The notes: a model not told the origin generated them from the sequence alone. 64,000 bases of DNA from Streptomyces bacillaris (GCF_003268675.1 NZ_CP029378.1:7006001-7070000), one strand, 5' to 3'; numbered from the stretch's first letter, positions 17,911-27,062 are shown. Numbers and translations are program-made.

Positions 17911-18704
17911 GCGTCCACGCCACCGCCCGCCTCCGCGCCGAACCCGACGGCCGGGGCGCCACCGCCCTGCCGCTCCTGGAGAGCGCCGGACCCCTGGCGC
18001 TCCGCCGCACCCGCTCACCGCTCCCCGAACGCGCCCGGGTCACCGTCGTCGGAGCCATGAGCGCCCCGCTCAACGGCGACCGGCTGGCGATCGGGGCCGA
18101 GGTGGCGGACGGCGCCCGCCTCACCGTCGACGCGGCGGCGGCCACCGTGGCGCTCCCGGGCGCGCGGCCCGACGGCGAGCCGTCCACGTACGACATTCAC
18201 CTGACCGTGGGGGAGCGGGCCACCCTGCACTGGCTCCCCGAACAGCTCGTCTCCGCCCACGGCAGCGACCTCCACCAGACCACCCGTGTCGAACTGGCCC
18301 CCACTGCACGGCTGTTGCTGCGCGAGGAACAGATCCTCGGCCGCCACGGCGAACCCACCGGCGCCCTCACCACCCGGCTCACCGTCCACCGCGCCGGCCG
18401 CCCGCTCCTGGACCAGCAACTCGCCTACGGCCCCGGCGCACCCGGCGGCTGGGACGGCCCCGCCGTCCTCGGCGGCCACCGCGCGGTCGGCCAACTCCTC
18501 CTGGCCGACCCGTCCTTCGAGGGCGCTCCGCACCCCGCCCGTCTCCTCGGCCCCACCGCCGCCCTCACCCCGCTCGCCGGCCCCGCCGTCCTGGTGACCG
18601 CCGTGGCCCCCGACGCGCGCCTGCTGCGCACGATCCTGGATGACGCCCTGCGCGAGCTGCTGGACGGGCTGAAGGAGGGCGCCGACAGCGACCGGGTCCG
18701 CTGA
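17907..18704 (+). CDS. ureD: urease accessory protein UreD
   Basis: 265-aa UreD (UreH), scaffold of the UreDFG activation complex. Beta-rich protein with the family segments LTVGERATLHWLPEQLVSAHG, LLREEQILGRHGEPTG and the C-terminal LRTILDDALRELLDGL. Start ATG 17907 overlaps the ureG stop by 4 bp, so the last two genes are coupled. Gene order FGD after ABC is usual for Streptomyces. Confidence 0.92.
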
Positions 18705-18711
18705 GCGGACG

Positions 18712-18741
18712 TTCTTCACCGGTTATGGGTTCGGTAAAGAA
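18712..18741. repeat. imperfect inverted repeat after the urease operon
   Basis: TTCTTCACCG (18712-18721) and CGGTAAAGAA (18732-18741) pair with one mismatch over a 10-nt loop, 8 bp after the ureD stop. It could end the urease transcript or be an operator for the aminopeptidase gene 115 bp on. Confidence 0.35.
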
Positions 18742-18855
18742 ACAGGTGTACGCCCTGGCATCGGGAACCCCACAGGCGAAAGGATCCCCGGAACGCTCCG
18801 ATGGAGACCACGCCGCCACCGGCGGCGCATCGGACGACGATGGGGGAGGTTCCAC

Positions 18856-20454
18856 GTGGGACGCACAGCAGTGCTCGGCGCGGCCGGGGCGCTGATAGCG
18901 GGCACACTCATCGCGGGCACGGTCACCGCGCCCGCCGCGGAGGCGAGGGCAGCACGCGCCGACAGCCGCCACCACGACCGGGCGGGCGCCGAGGCGTACG
19001 GGGTCAGGATCGCCGCCGAGCGGGCGGCCAGGACCCGCATCGCCTGGAAGGACTGCCCGAAGGACTGGGGGCTGCCCGCCCCCATCCAGTGCGGCTGGGT
19101 GACCGTACCGCTCGACTACGCGAAGCCGTACGGCAGGAAGATCGAGCTGGCCGTCGACCGGCACGTCAGCACCGGCACCAAGGGCGAGCGCCAGGGTGCC
19201 CTGGTCTACAACCCGGGCGGGCCCGGCGGTTCGGGGATGCGCTTCCCCACCCGGGTCACCAACAAGAACCCGCTCTGGACGAAGACCGCCAAGGCCTACG
19301 ACTTCGTCGGCTTCGACCCGCGCGGGGTGGGCCGCTCGGCGCCCATCTCCTGTGTCGACCCGCAGGAGTTCGTCAAGGCGCCCAAGGCCGACCCGGTGCC
19401 GGACAGCGAGGCCGACAAGCGCGCCCAGCGGAAGCTGGCCCGCGACTACGCCGAGGGGTGCGCCGAGCGCAGCGGCTGGATGCTGCCGCACATGACCACG
19501 CCCAACACCGCCCGCGACCTCGACGTCATCCGGGCCGCGCTCGGGGAGAAGAAGCTCAACTTCCTCGGCGTCTCCTACGGCACCTACCTGGGCGCCGTCT
19601 ACGGCACGCTCTTCCCCACCCACGTACGGCGCATGGTCGTCGACAGCGTGGTCAACCCGGCGCGGGAGAACATCTGGTACCGGGCCAACCTCAACCAGAA
19701 CGTCGCCTTCCAGCTGCGCTGGGACGACTGGAAGGCCTGGGTCGCGCAGCACGACTCCGTCTACGGCATCGGCGACACCCCGCAGAAGGTCGAGCAGGAG
19801 TGGCTCAAGCTCCGCGCGGCCGCCAAGAAGGAGCCCATCGGCGGAGTCGTCGGCCCCGCCGAGCTGATCGGCTTCTTCCAGAGCGCCCCGTACTACGACT
19901 CCGCCTGGGCGCCCACCGCCAAGATCTGGAGCGCCTACCGGGCCGGTGACACCCAGGCGCTGATCGACGCCGCCGCCCCCGACATGGACGACCTGGCGGG
20001 CAACGCGTCGGCCGAGAACGGCAACGCCGTCTACACCGCCGTCGAGTGCGCCGACGCCAAGTGGCCCACCAACTGGCGCACCTGGGACCGGGACCACACC
20101 CGGCTCCACCGCGACCACCCGTTCATGACCTGGTCCAACGCCTGGATGAACCTGCCCTGCGCCACCTGGCCCACCAAGCAGCAGACATCGCTGAACGTGA
20201 AGTCCGGCAAGGGCCTCCCGCCGGTCCTCATCGTGCAGGCCGAGCGCGACGCCGCCACCCCGTACGAGGGCGCCGTCGAGCTGCAGCGGCGGTTCAAGGG
20301 CTCCCGGCTCATCACCGAGAAGGGCGCCGGCTCCCACGGCGTCACCGGCATCGTCAACCCGTGCGTCAACGACCGGGTGGACACCTACCTGCTCACCGGG
20401 AAGACCGACCGCCGGGACGTGACCTGCGCCCCGCACGCCACCCCCAAGCCGTAA
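18856..20454 (+). CDS. secreted tripeptidyl aminopeptidase (Tap/SlpD-E type alpha/beta hydrolase)
   Basis: 532-aa exported peptidase of the proline-iminopeptidase-like S33 clan. A signal peptide fills residues 1-30 (GALIAGTLIAGTVTAPAAEA). Oxyanion loop NPGGPGGSG (119-127), nucleophile Ser240 in GVSYGTYLG, acid Asp465 in QAERDAATP and His494 in GAGSHGV form the triad; the C-terminal TAP-like domain holds the last two. Streptomyces Tap and SlpD/E release N-terminal tripeptides or are membrane/extracellular proteases. GTG 18856 follows GGGGGAGG; downstream is a stem-loop terminator. Confidence 0.9.
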   Translation: MGRTAVLGAAGALIAGTLIAGTVTAPAAEARAARADSRHHDRAGAEAYGVRIAAERAARTRIAWKDCPKDWGLPAPIQCGWVTVPLDYAKPYGRKIELAVDRHVSTGTKGERQGALVYNPGGPGGSGMRFPTRVTNKNPLWTKTAKAYDFVGFDPRGVGRSAPISCVDPQEFVKAPKADPVPDSEADKRAQRKLARDYAEGCAERSGWMLPHMTTPNTARDLDVIRAALGEKKLNFLGVSYGTYLGAVYGTLFPTHVRRMVVDSVVNPARENIWYRANLNQNVAFQLRWDDWKAWVAQHDSVYGIGDTPQKVEQEWLKLRAAAKKEPIGGVVGPAELIGFFQSAPYYDSAWAPTAKIWSAYRAGDTQALIDAAAPDMDDLAGNASAENGNAVYTAVECADAKWPTNWRTWDRDHTRLHRDHPFMTWSNAWMNLPCATWPTKQQTSLNVKSGKGLPPVLIVQAERDAATPYEGAVELQRRFKGSRLITEKGAGSHGVTGIVNPCVNDRVDTYLLTGKTDRRDVTCAPHATPKP

Positions 20455-20492
20455 CGGATCGCTGAACCCGACGCCCGACCGGTGAACCGGAC

Positions 20493-20535
20493 GACCGGGG
20501 CCGCCGCCCAGCTCACGCGCGTGGCGGTCCCGGTC
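20493..20535. terminator. stem-loop terminator between convergent genes
   Basis: GACCGGGGCCGCC (20493-20505) pairs with GGCGGTCCCGGTC (20523-20535), 13 bp with one G.U pair, loop 17 nt. It lies 38 bp after the aminopeptidase stop and 59 bp before the end of the convergent reductase gene. Confidence 0.65.
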
Positions 20536-20594
20536 GTGCCCCGCCGCTGCTCAGCCGTGGCGGAGACCCCGCCCGTACGCCCCCGCCGCCCGCC

Positions 20595-21656
20595 TCACGC
20601 TCCACGCCCCCGGTCGTACGCCGCCAGCCACGCGTCCTCCGCCGCATAGTCGAACAGCGCCTCCCCGTAGTTCCGCGCCATCTTCGGGAACGCCTCCCGC
20701 CAGTCCCGCCCCGCCAGCTCCCCGGCCAGCCACTCCACCGTCCCCGGCAGCGACTCCACGTACCCCGTCACCGGCCGGTACCCCAACTCCCGTTCCGCCG
20801 CCGCCATGTCGTACACCACCGGGTGGGCCCCGCTCCACGGGGTGTCACCCACACCTCCACCCGGGCTCGGGCCGTCCAGCAGGACCGTCTCCGTCTCCGC
20901 CGCCCGGCCGAGCACCGCGTCGATCGCCGCCCCGATCTCCGCGACCGTGGGCGCCTCCGGGTCCGCCGCGTTGAGCACCCGGGAGCCGGGCCCGCGGGCG
21001 GCCAGCCGGATCAGCTCGGCCGCGTTCGCCACATGGAGCGGGTGGAAGCGGGACCCGCCCCCGTACGCGAGGACCCGCCGCCGTCGCCCGTCCAGCAGCC
21101 GCTTCACGAAATACAGCTCACGTGGTGTGCGGCAGTACGGGCCGTGGATCGCGCCCGCCCGCAGCAGCGTCACCGGCAGCGCTTCCCCCGCCGCCGGCAG
21201 CTCCCGCTCCAGCGCCACCTTCCGGGTGCCGTACGTCGCGTCCCCGGCCGCCACCGTGCGCTGGGTCTCCGGCAGCGGCACCGGGTAGCGCGGGAAGCCG
21301 TCCGGTTCGCCCTGGGTGTCGAAGCTGCGGCCCCGGTCGTCCTCGTACACCGCACCGCTGGAGATCACCACCGCCGAGCCGACCCGTCCGGAGAGGGATC
21401 TCAGCTGCCGCGCGTGCGCGGGACCGAACGCCACCATGTCGACCAGGACGTCACAGCCCTCACCGAGCGCGCTCTCCAGCGCCCCTTCCTCGTCCCGGTC
21501 GAGCGCCACCGCCCGCACCCCGTCGTCCCACCGTCCGTCCCGCCCGCCGCCCCGCGATACGGCGGTCACCTCCCAGCCGTCCCCGGCGAGCGCGCGCACC
21601 GCCGCCCGCCCGAGCTGTCCGGTCGCTCCCAGCACCCATGCGTGTCCCTGGCTCAT
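20595..21656 (-). CDS. NAD-dependent epimerase/dehydratase-like protein
   Basis: 353-aa short-chain dehydrogenase (extended/atypical). Rossmann dinucleotide motif GATGQLG at residues 10-16; VISSGAVYED is the strand carrying the catalytic Ser; TYGTRKVALE supplies Tyr-xxx-Lys; FHPLHVANAAELI is the substrate-side segment of the epimerase family. Substrate not predictable: it may act on a nucleotide sugar or another small molecule. ATG 21656 is the natural start. Convergent with the aminopeptidase gene, 65 bp from the next gene on the same strand. Confidence 0.82.
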   Translation of the reverse strand: MSQGHAWVLGATGQLGRAAVRALAGDGWEVTAVSRGGGRDGRWDDGVRAVALDRDEEGALESALGEGCDVLVDMVAFGPAHARQLRSLSGRVGSAVVISSGAVYEDDRGRSFDTQGEPDGFPRYPVPLPETQRTVAAGDATYGTRKVALERELPAAGEALPVTLLRAGAIHGPYCRTPRELYFVKRLLDGRRRRVLAYGGGSRFHPLHVANAAELIRLAARGPGSRVLNAADPEAPTVAEIGAAIDAVLGRAAETETVLLDGPSPGGGVGDTPWSGAHPVVYDMAAAERELGYRPVTGYVESLPGTVEWLAGELAGRDWREAFPKMARNYGEALFDYAAEDAWLAAYDRGRGA

Positions 21657-21721
21657 GGATTCGAAGCTAGGGGGAGCGGGACCGGCCGGACCAGGCCGCT
21701 CTGCCGTCGACGAATCCGCCG

Positions 21722-22438
21722 TCAGCGTCGCAGTTTGCGGAACTTCTTGGGCGGCACGGCCTCCTGCTCGGCGGCCTTCACCTTGGCCGCGTACTCGTCC
21801 ACGTACTCCTGGCCGGAGAGTCCGAGGATCGCGTACATGATCTCGTCCGTCACGGCCCGGATCGCGGCCTTCTGGTTCTCCATGCCCGCGTAGCGGGAGA
21901 AGTCCAGCGGCTCACCGAAGCGGATCGTGACCCGCTTGATCTTCGGGACGACCTGGCCGGGCGGCTGGATCTCGAACGTACCGACCATCGCGCACGGGAT
22001 CACCGGCACCTGCGCGGTGATCGCCATGACCGCCACCCCGACCTTGCCCTTGTAGAGCCGTCCGTCGTGCGAGCGGGTGCCCTCCGGGTAGATCCCCAGC
22101 AGCTCGCCCTTGCCCAGCACCCCCAGCCCCTCGCGGATCGCCGCCTGCCCGGCGTCCTTGCCGGAGCGGTCCACCGGGATCTGGCCCGCGCTGCGGAAGA
22201 AGAAGGCGGTCAGCCGGCCCTTGATGCCGGGGCCCGTGAAGTACTCGGCCTTGGCCAGGAAGGTGATACGTCGCTTGAGGATGGCGGGCATGAGGAAGTG
22301 GTCCGAGAAGGAGAGATGGTTGCCCGCGACGATCGCCGCGCCCTCCTCCGGAATGTTCTCCAGCCCCTCGATACGGGGGCGGAACAGCACCCTCAGCAAC
22401 GGCCCCAGCACGACATACTTCAGGACGTAATAAAACAC
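21722..22438 (-). CDS. 1-acyl-sn-glycerol-3-phosphate acyltransferase (PlsC family)
   Basis: 238-aa membrane-associated acyltransferase of phospholipid synthesis. HxxxxD motif as NHLSFSDH (about residues 40-47), second block FFRSAGQIPVDRSG, third block YPEGTRSHDG and fourth VPVIPCAMVG are all present. The C-terminus is rich in Lys/Arg (PPKKFRKLRR). GTG 22438 with GAGGTGG 9 nt upstream is the start. Several PlsC paralogues usually exist in Streptomyces, so the exact acceptor is uncertain. Confidence 0.9.
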   Translation of the reverse strand: MFYYVLKYVVLGPLLRVLFRPRIEGLENIPEEGAAIVAGNHLSFSDHFLMPAILKRRITFLAKAEYFTGPGIKGRLTAFFFRSAGQIPVDRSGKDAGQAAIREGLGVLGKGELLGIYPEGTRSHDGRLYKGKVGVAVMAITAQVPVIPCAMVGTFEIQPPGQVVPKIKRVTIRFGEPLDFSRYAGMENQKAAIRAVTDEIMYAILGLSGQEYVDEYAAKVKAAEQEAVPPKKFRKLRR

Positions 22439-22522
22439 CGTGTGCGTCCACCTCGCTCTGCCGGGCCGACGTCGGGGCTGCGTACAGTACAGGCCCCGGC
22501 CGCCCGCCCGCGCAGCGCGCGG

Positions 22523-22681
22523 TCAGGTGTCCTGCGTGGCCAGCATGCCGAGGGTGCAGAGACCGAGCACCACCCAGCCGAACCAGAGCCAGCCACTGCT
22601 GCCCAGTGCCACCGTGTACGCCGTCACCGTCACCAGGGCCCCGACGGTCAGATATCCCATGGTCTTCGTCGATCCGGACAT
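22523..22681 (-). CDS. small two-helix membrane protein
   Basis: 52-aa hypothetical protein: short polar N-terminus MSGSTKTMGY, then two predicted membrane helices (LTVGALVTVTAYTVALG and LWFGWVVLGLCTLGMLA) and the end TQDT. ATG 22681 is set by GAGGAGGG 7 nt upstream. It lies downstream of the CtaG-like gene on the same strand (66 bp), so it may be co-expressed with it. No family recognised. Confidence 0.7.
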   Translation of the reverse strand: MSGSTKTMGYLTVGALVTVTAYTVALGSSGWLWFGWVVLGLCTLGMLATQDT

Positions 22682-22747
22682 GCGCGTACCCTCCTCGTCG
22701 GCCGCGCGGCCGTTCACTCCATGGTCACCCCGCGGGCGCCCCTCGCG

Positions 22748-23695
22748 CTACTGTCGCGCCTGCAATGACGCGAGATAGGCGTTGTACGCCTCCAGCTCCT
22801 TGTCGCCGTCGCGGTCGGCGGCCCGGTCCGAGCGGCGGGCGGCCCGCTGCTCGGAGTGGTACCACTGGTAGACCAGCGCGATCAGCACCAGCACGGAGGG
22901 GATCTCGCTGAAGGCCCAGGCGATACCGCCCGCCCAGTTCTGGTCGCTGAGCGCGTCGATGCCGAGCGAGGCCGGGGGATTGCTGTACGTCTCCACCATC
23001 GGCGTGGTCGCCATCATCAGCGCGATCCCGAAGAACGCGTGGAACGGCATCCCGGCGAACAGCTCCAGCATCCGCATCACATAGCCGGGGCGGTGCGGGC
23101 CGGGGTCGACGCCCATGATCGGCCAGAAGAAGACCAGGCCGACGGCGAGGAAGTGCACCATCATCCCGAGGTGACCGGCCTTGGAGCCCATCAGGAGGTC
23201 GAAGAGCGGCGTGAAGTACAGCGCGTAGAGGCTGGCGATGAAGATCGGGATCGTGAACGCCGGATGCGTGACGATCTTGATGTACCGGCTGTGCAGCAGC
23301 TTCAGCAGCAGCTCACGCGGCCCGATCCGCCCCCGCCCGGCCGGCGGCAGCGCGCGCAGCGCCAGCGTCACCGGGGCGCCGAGCAGCAGCAGGATGGGGG
23401 AGAGCATGCTGATCACCATGTGCTGCACCATGTGCACGCTGAACATGACCATGCCGTAGTCGTTCAGCTTGGTGCACATCACCAGGAGGATGCTCAGCAC
23501 ACCCACGGTGAAGGCGATGATCCGGCCGACCGGCCAGCCGTCCCCGCGCCTGCGCAGCCGCACCACGCCGTACCCGTACAGGGCGAGCGCCAGGAGGCTG
23601 CCGGTCAGGAAGAACGGCTCCACGGAGAGCTCCAGCCCCCGTCCCAGCGTGAACGGCGGCAGATCCATGTTCATGCCGTGCCCGCTGTGATCCAT
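22748..23695 (-). CDS. cytochrome c oxidase assembly protein (CtaG, caa3 type)
   Basis: 315-aa polytopic membrane protein of the caa3_CtaG family, thought to help copper-centre assembly of cytochrome c oxidase. Opening MDHSGHGMNMDLPPF is His/Met-rich, as in copper-handling proteins; about seven hydrophobic helices follow, with the conserved SVHMVQHMVISM and MMVHFLAVGLVFFWP segments. The C-terminus is a charged cytoplasmic tail. Start ATG 23695 follows GGGAG. A small palindrome GGGGACACGTCCCC at 23711-23724 is just upstream. Confidence 0.85.
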   Translation of the reverse strand: MDHSGHGMNMDLPPFTLGRGLELSVEPFFLTGSLLALALYGYGVVRLRRRGDGWPVGRIIAFTVGVLSILLVMCTKLNDYGMVMFSVHMVQHMVISMLSPILLLLGAPVTLALRALPPAGRGRIGPRELLLKLLHSRYIKIVTHPAFTIPIFIASLYALYFTPLFDLLMGSKAGHLGMMVHFLAVGLVFFWPIMGVDPGPHRPGYVMRMLELFAGMPFHAFFGIALMMATTPMVETYSNPPASLGIDALSDQNWAGGIAWAFSEIPSVLVLIALVYQWYHSEQRAARRSDRAADRDGDKELEAYNAYLASLQARQ

Positions 23696-23752
23696 CTGTC
23701 CACTCCCGATGGGGACACGTCCCCGTTTCGTGCCGGTTGTCCGGTACAGCGT

Positions 23753-23792
23753 AGAACTGCCCCCGACCGCGGTTGCGGGCGGGGGCAGTTCT
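23753..23792 (-). terminator. terminator of pfkA
   Basis: AGAACTGCCCCCG (23753-23765) and CGGGGGCAGTTCT (23780-23792) form a perfect 13-bp stem with a 14-nt loop, beginning 14 bp after the pfkA stop on the minus strand. Confidence 0.75.
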
Positions 23793-23806
23793 CGGAGCGT
23801 GGGACG

Positions 23807-24832
23807 TCAGAGCACGCACTCCGCCTCGGCGTACCGGTCGGCCGGAACGGTCTTCAGCGTCTCGACCGCCTCCGCCAGCGGGACCATCGCGATGTCGGTG
23901 CCGCGCAGCGCGGTCATCATCCCGAACTCGCCCCGGTGCGCCGCCTCCACCGCGTGCCAGCCGAACCGGGTCGCCAGGACGCGGTCGTACGCGGTCGGGG
24001 TGCCGCCGCGCTGGACGTGGCCGAGGATGACCGGGCGGGCCTCCTTGCTGAGCCGCTGCTCCAGCTCGCCGGCGAGCTGCGTGGCCACCCCGGCGAACCG
24101 CTCGTGGCCGTAGATGTCCTTGGCGCCCTGCTCGAACTGCATGGAGCCCTCACGTGGCTTGGCGCCCTCGGCGACCACCACGATGGCGAACTTCTTGCCC
24201 GCCTGGAACCGCTTGCCGACCAGCTTGGTCAGCTCGTCGATGTCGAAGGGGCGCTCCGGCACGACGATGGCGTGGGCACCGGCGGCCATCCCGGAGTGCA
24301 GGGCGATCCAGCCGGTGTGGCGGCCCATGACCTCGACGATCAGCACGCGCTGGTGCGATTCGGCGGTGGTCTTCAGCCGGTCGAGCGCCTCGGTGGCGAC
24401 CCCGACGGCGGTGTCGAAACCGAAGGTGACGTCGGTGGAGGCGATGTCGTTGTCGATGGTCTTGGGGACGCCGACGATGGGCAGCCCGGCCTCGGAGAGG
24501 AGGTTGGCGGCCTTGAGGGTGCCCTCGCCGCCGATCGGGATGATGGCGTCCAGCCCGAGGTCCGCGACATGGCCCCGGGCCCGCTCCACACCGTCGCGCA
24601 GATGCGCGGGCTGGACCCGGGAGGAGCCGAGGATCGTGCCGCCGAGAGCCAGGATGCCGCTCACCGCGTCGAGGTCGAGCTTGCGGTAGTCGGCCTCCAG
24701 CAGGCCCTTCCAACCGTCGTGGAAGCCGATGACCTCGTCGCCGTGGTCCACCACCGCGCGGTGCACGACGGAACGGATGACGGCGTTGAGGCCGGGGCAG
24801 TCGCCGCCGGAGGTGAGTACGCCAATGCGCAT
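23807..24832 (-). CDS. pfkA: 6-phosphofructokinase
   Basis: 341-aa phosphofructokinase, glycolytic phosphorylation of fructose-6-phosphate. Opening MRIGVLTSGGDCPGLNAVIR, phosphate loop IGGEGTLKAA, catalytic PKTIDNDI (Asp-x-Asp), substrate segment EVMGRHTGWIA, and GHVQRGGTPTAYDR. The PKTIDND form is that of the actinomycete ATP-dependent group, which resembles PPi enzymes; the Gly in GGEGT argues for ATP as donor. Start ATG 24832 begins directly at the first beta strand. Monocistronic, followed by a strong terminator. Confidence 0.93.
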   Translation of the reverse strand: MRIGVLTSGGDCPGLNAVIRSVVHRAVVDHGDEVIGFHDGWKGLLEADYRKLDLDAVSGILALGGTILGSSRVQPAHLRDGVERARGHVADLGLDAIIPIGGEGTLKAANLLSEAGLPIVGVPKTIDNDIASTDVTFGFDTAVGVATEALDRLKTTAESHQRVLIVEVMGRHTGWIALHSGMAAGAHAIVVPERPFDIDELTKLVGKRFQAGKKFAIVVVAEGAKPREGSMQFEQGAKDIYGHERFAGVATQLAGELEQRLSKEARPVILGHVQRGGTPTAYDRVLATRFGWHAVEAAHRGEFGMMTALRGTDIAMVPLAEAVETLKTVPADRYAEAECVL

Positions 24833-24890
24833 GGCCCGGAAACCTTTGCAACGTGAAGTCGACGACCGGACCACGTCGTCCGGTTGGATC

Positions 24891-24920
24891 CCCGCCACCC
24901 TACCGGCGCAGGGTGGCGGG
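24891..24920 (-). terminator. 11-bp perfect hairpin in the gatD-pfkA interval
   Basis: CCCGCCACCCT (24891-24901) and AGGGTGGCGGG (24910-24920) around an 8-nt loop, about 100 bp after the gatD stop and 59 bp before pfkA. Probably ends murT-gatD transcription on the minus strand. Confidence 0.55.
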
Positions 24921-24947
24921 ACCGAACCGGCCGTCCGCCTGCTGGAC

Positions 24948-25021
24948 TCCGCTCGATCGAGCGGAAAACCCCTCAGGCGGACACCGCTCAACCGAGCGGA
25001 GGACGCCTCATCAGGCGGTCG
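24948..25021. repeat. tandem pair of hairpin-forming repeats after gatD
   Basis: Unit 1 (24949-24983) and unit 2 (24984-25021) share the frame CCGCTC-4 nt-GAGCGGA-2 nt-AC-CCTC-AGGCGG. Each starts with a hairpin (unit 1: an 18-bp perfect palindrome 24948-24965 with GATC centre; unit 2: CCGCTC/GAGCGG around AACC) and ends with a CCTC..AGGCGG element. It abuts the gatD stop codon. Confidence 0.6.
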
Positions 25022-25750
25022 TCACGCGGGCTGCGTCGCGGCGGCGATCCGCTCGGAGCGCAGCGCCTCGTACCAGCGGTCGTCGGTCGGCGGCAGCGCG
25101 TTCACATCGAGGGCCAGCTTCAGCAGGTGGTCCGCGATCTGCGGGTTGCGGGCCATCACGGGACCGTGCATGTACGTGCCGAAGACCGTGTCGTTGTACG
25201 CGCCCTCCGTGCCGTCCCCCGTGCCGTTGCCCCGGCCGAACCGCACCCGGGCGAACGGCCGTGCCGTCGGGCCGAGATGGGTGACGCCCTGGTGGTTCTC
25301 GAACCCGGTCAGCGGCTCCAGGCCGAGCTGCGGGTCGATGTCCGCCAGTACGTCACCGACGCACCGGGCACCCTCGCCCCGGGTCGAGACCACGTCGAGC
25401 AGTCCGAGACCCGGCTCGCGCTCACCGAGGTCGTTGATGAACTCGTGGCCGAGGATCTGGTACCCCGCGCAGACCGAGAAGATGATCGCGCCGTTGGAGG
25501 CGGCCCGGCTCAGCCCGCCGTCGCGGCGCAGCCGCTCCGCCGCGAGGCGCTGCGGCCGGTCCTCGCCGCCGCCGATCAGATAGATGTCGCCGGACGTCGG
25601 CACCGGCTGGTCGCTGCGCACGTCGACGCGCTGCACGTCCAGACCGCGCTGCCGGGCCCGCCGCTCCACGACCAGGGCGTTGCCCTGGTCGCCGTAGGTG
25701 CTCAGCAGGTCGGGGTAGACCCAGACCAGACGCAGACCGTTGTTGCTCAT
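25022..25750 (-). CDS. gatD: lipid II isoglutaminyl synthase, glutamine amidotransferase subunit
   Basis: 242-aa class I glutamine amidotransferase (CobB/CobQ-like) that supplies ammonia to MurT for amidation of D-Glu to D-isoglutamine in lipid II. Opening LRLVWVYPDLLSTYGDQGNA, GGGEDRPQ, nucleophile Cys in FSVCAGYQILGHEF and the His in ENHQGVTHLG/MHGP are present. It starts 34 bp after murT on the same strand; together they form the MurT-GatD enzyme of Gram-positive walls. Confidence 0.92.
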   Translation of the reverse strand: MSNNGLRLVWVYPDLLSTYGDQGNALVVERRARQRGLDVQRVDVRSDQPVPTSGDIYLIGGGEDRPQRLAAERLRRDGGLSRAASNGAIIFSVCAGYQILGHEFINDLGEREPGLGLLDVVSTRGEGARCVGDVLADIDPQLGLEPLTGFENHQGVTHLGPTARPFARVRFGRGNGTGDGTEGAYNDTVFGTYMHGPVMARNPQIADHLLKLALDVNALPPTDDRWYEALRSERIAAATQPA

Positions 25751-25784
25751 GCTTCGTCCTCTCCGGAGGTGGCCGGGGCCGGGG

Positions 25785-27023
25785 TCAGTTGCCGACACGA
25801 CGGCGCAGATCCTGGAAGGCGGTGTAGTTGGCGATGACCTCGATACGGCCGGGCGGGGCGTACTGCACGGCCTCGTCGAGGTTCTCGCAGACCCGGAAGT
25901 CCAGCCCCGCGACCTCCAGGCGGACCGCGAGGTCGAGCTTGCGGTCACCGAGCACGAAGATCGGGTGACCGGCGAGCTGGGTGTAGTCCACGTCCCAGAG
26001 CCAGGAGGTGTCGGTGCCGTCCGCGCCACGGGCGTTGACGGAGAGGATCACCGGCGTCGGCGGCGGGTCGATCAGCGAGAAGGTCTCCAGCCAGCCGGCC
26101 GGGTTCTTCGCCAGCAGCAGCCGCAGCTCACGGTTCTGGAAGTTCACGACGTCGTAACGCCCCGCGACCGCCTGCACCTGGTACATCCGCTCCAGCGCGA
26201 CCTGCGGCGGCACACCGAAGACGGCGGCGACGGCGGCCGAGCTGGCGGCGTTGGCCTTGTTGGCGCGGCCGGGCAGCTGGAGGTGGATCGGCCAGGCCGA
26301 ACCGTGCGGGTCCAGGACGTAGTCGCCGTTGAGCGCCCAGCTCGGGGCGGGACGGCGGAAGCCGCACTGCCCGCAGAACCAGTCGTCGCCGGGGCGCTGC
26401 ATCACACCGCCGCAGGACGGGCAGGACCAGGCGTCGTCCTTCCACGCCTGACCGGCCGCCACCCACACCACGTTGGGCGAGGAGGAGGCCGCCCAGACGA
26501 CCAGCGGGTCGTCCGCGTTGGCGATGACCACGGCCTTGGAGCCGGAGAGGCCCTCGCGCCAGTGCTCGGCCATCATCCGGGTCTCGGCCGCGCGGTCCAG
26601 CTGGTCGCGGGAGAGGTTGAGCAGCGCGATCGCCTTGGGGGTGGTGTCCCGGGCGACCCCGGCCAGATACTTCTCGTCGACCTCGATCACCCCGAACTTC
26701 GCGTCCGAGCCGCCGGCCAGCGCCGAGGTGATGCCCGCGGGCATGTTGGCGCCGAGCGCGTTCGACACGACGGGCCCGGCGGCCCGCAGCGCCTCCGCGA
26801 TCAGCCGTGTGGTGGTCGTCTTGCCGTTCGTCGCCGACACGAGGATCACGTCCAGGTGCTGCGCCAGCCGCCCCAGCAGGTCGGGGTCGAGTTTGAGCGC
26901 CACCCGGCCGCCGATCACCGATCCGCTGCCCCGCCCCGCGGCGCGTGACACCGCCGCCGCGGCCTTGCCCGCCGTCACGGCCAGCTTGGCCCGCGGCGAC
27001 AACGGCTCCGTGTTGCCTGCCAT
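25785..27023 (-). CDS. murT: lipid II isoglutaminyl synthase, Mur-ligase-like subunit
   Basis: 412-aa MurT. ATP-binding P-loop SATNGKTTTTRL (about residues 70-80), Mur ligase central domain with an inserted four-Cys zinc ribbon (CPSCGG ... CGQCGFRR), and a C-terminal DUF1727 domain. ATP-dependent activation of the D-Glu alpha-carboxylate, followed by amidation with GatD-derived ammonia. ATG 27023 is set by GGAGGATC upstream. Transcribed with gatD from a TAGGCT promoter shared region with def on the other strand. Confidence 0.93.
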   Translation of the reverse strand: MAGNTEPLSPRAKLAVTAGKAAAAVSRAAGRGSGSVIGGRVALKLDPDLLGRLAQHLDVILVSATNGKTTTTRLIAEALRAAGPVVSNALGANMPAGITSALAGGSDAKFGVIEVDEKYLAGVARDTTPKAIALLNLSRDQLDRAAETRMMAEHWREGLSGSKAVVIANADDPLVVWAASSSPNVVWVAAGQAWKDDAWSCPSCGGVMQRPGDDWFCGQCGFRRPAPSWALNGDYVLDPHGSAWPIHLQLPGRANKANAASSAAVAAVFGVPPQVALERMYQVQAVAGRYDVVNFQNRELRLLLAKNPAGWLETFSLIDPPPTPVILSVNARGADGTDTSWLWDVDYTQLAGHPIFVLGDRKLDLAVRLEVAGLDFRVCENLDEAVQYAPPGRIEVIANYTAFQDLRRRVGN

Positions 27024-27056
27024 CGTCCTAGATCCTCCTTGCATCGGTCCGCGCCC

Positions 27057-27062
27057 AGCCTA
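27057..27062 (-). promoter_or_regulatory. -10 element of murT-gatD
   Basis: TAGGCT on the minus strand, a perfect Streptomyces-type -10, 33 bp before the murT ATG. The -35 region is weak (GCGGTC/TGCGGT at 17-18 bp). Confidence 0.45.
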
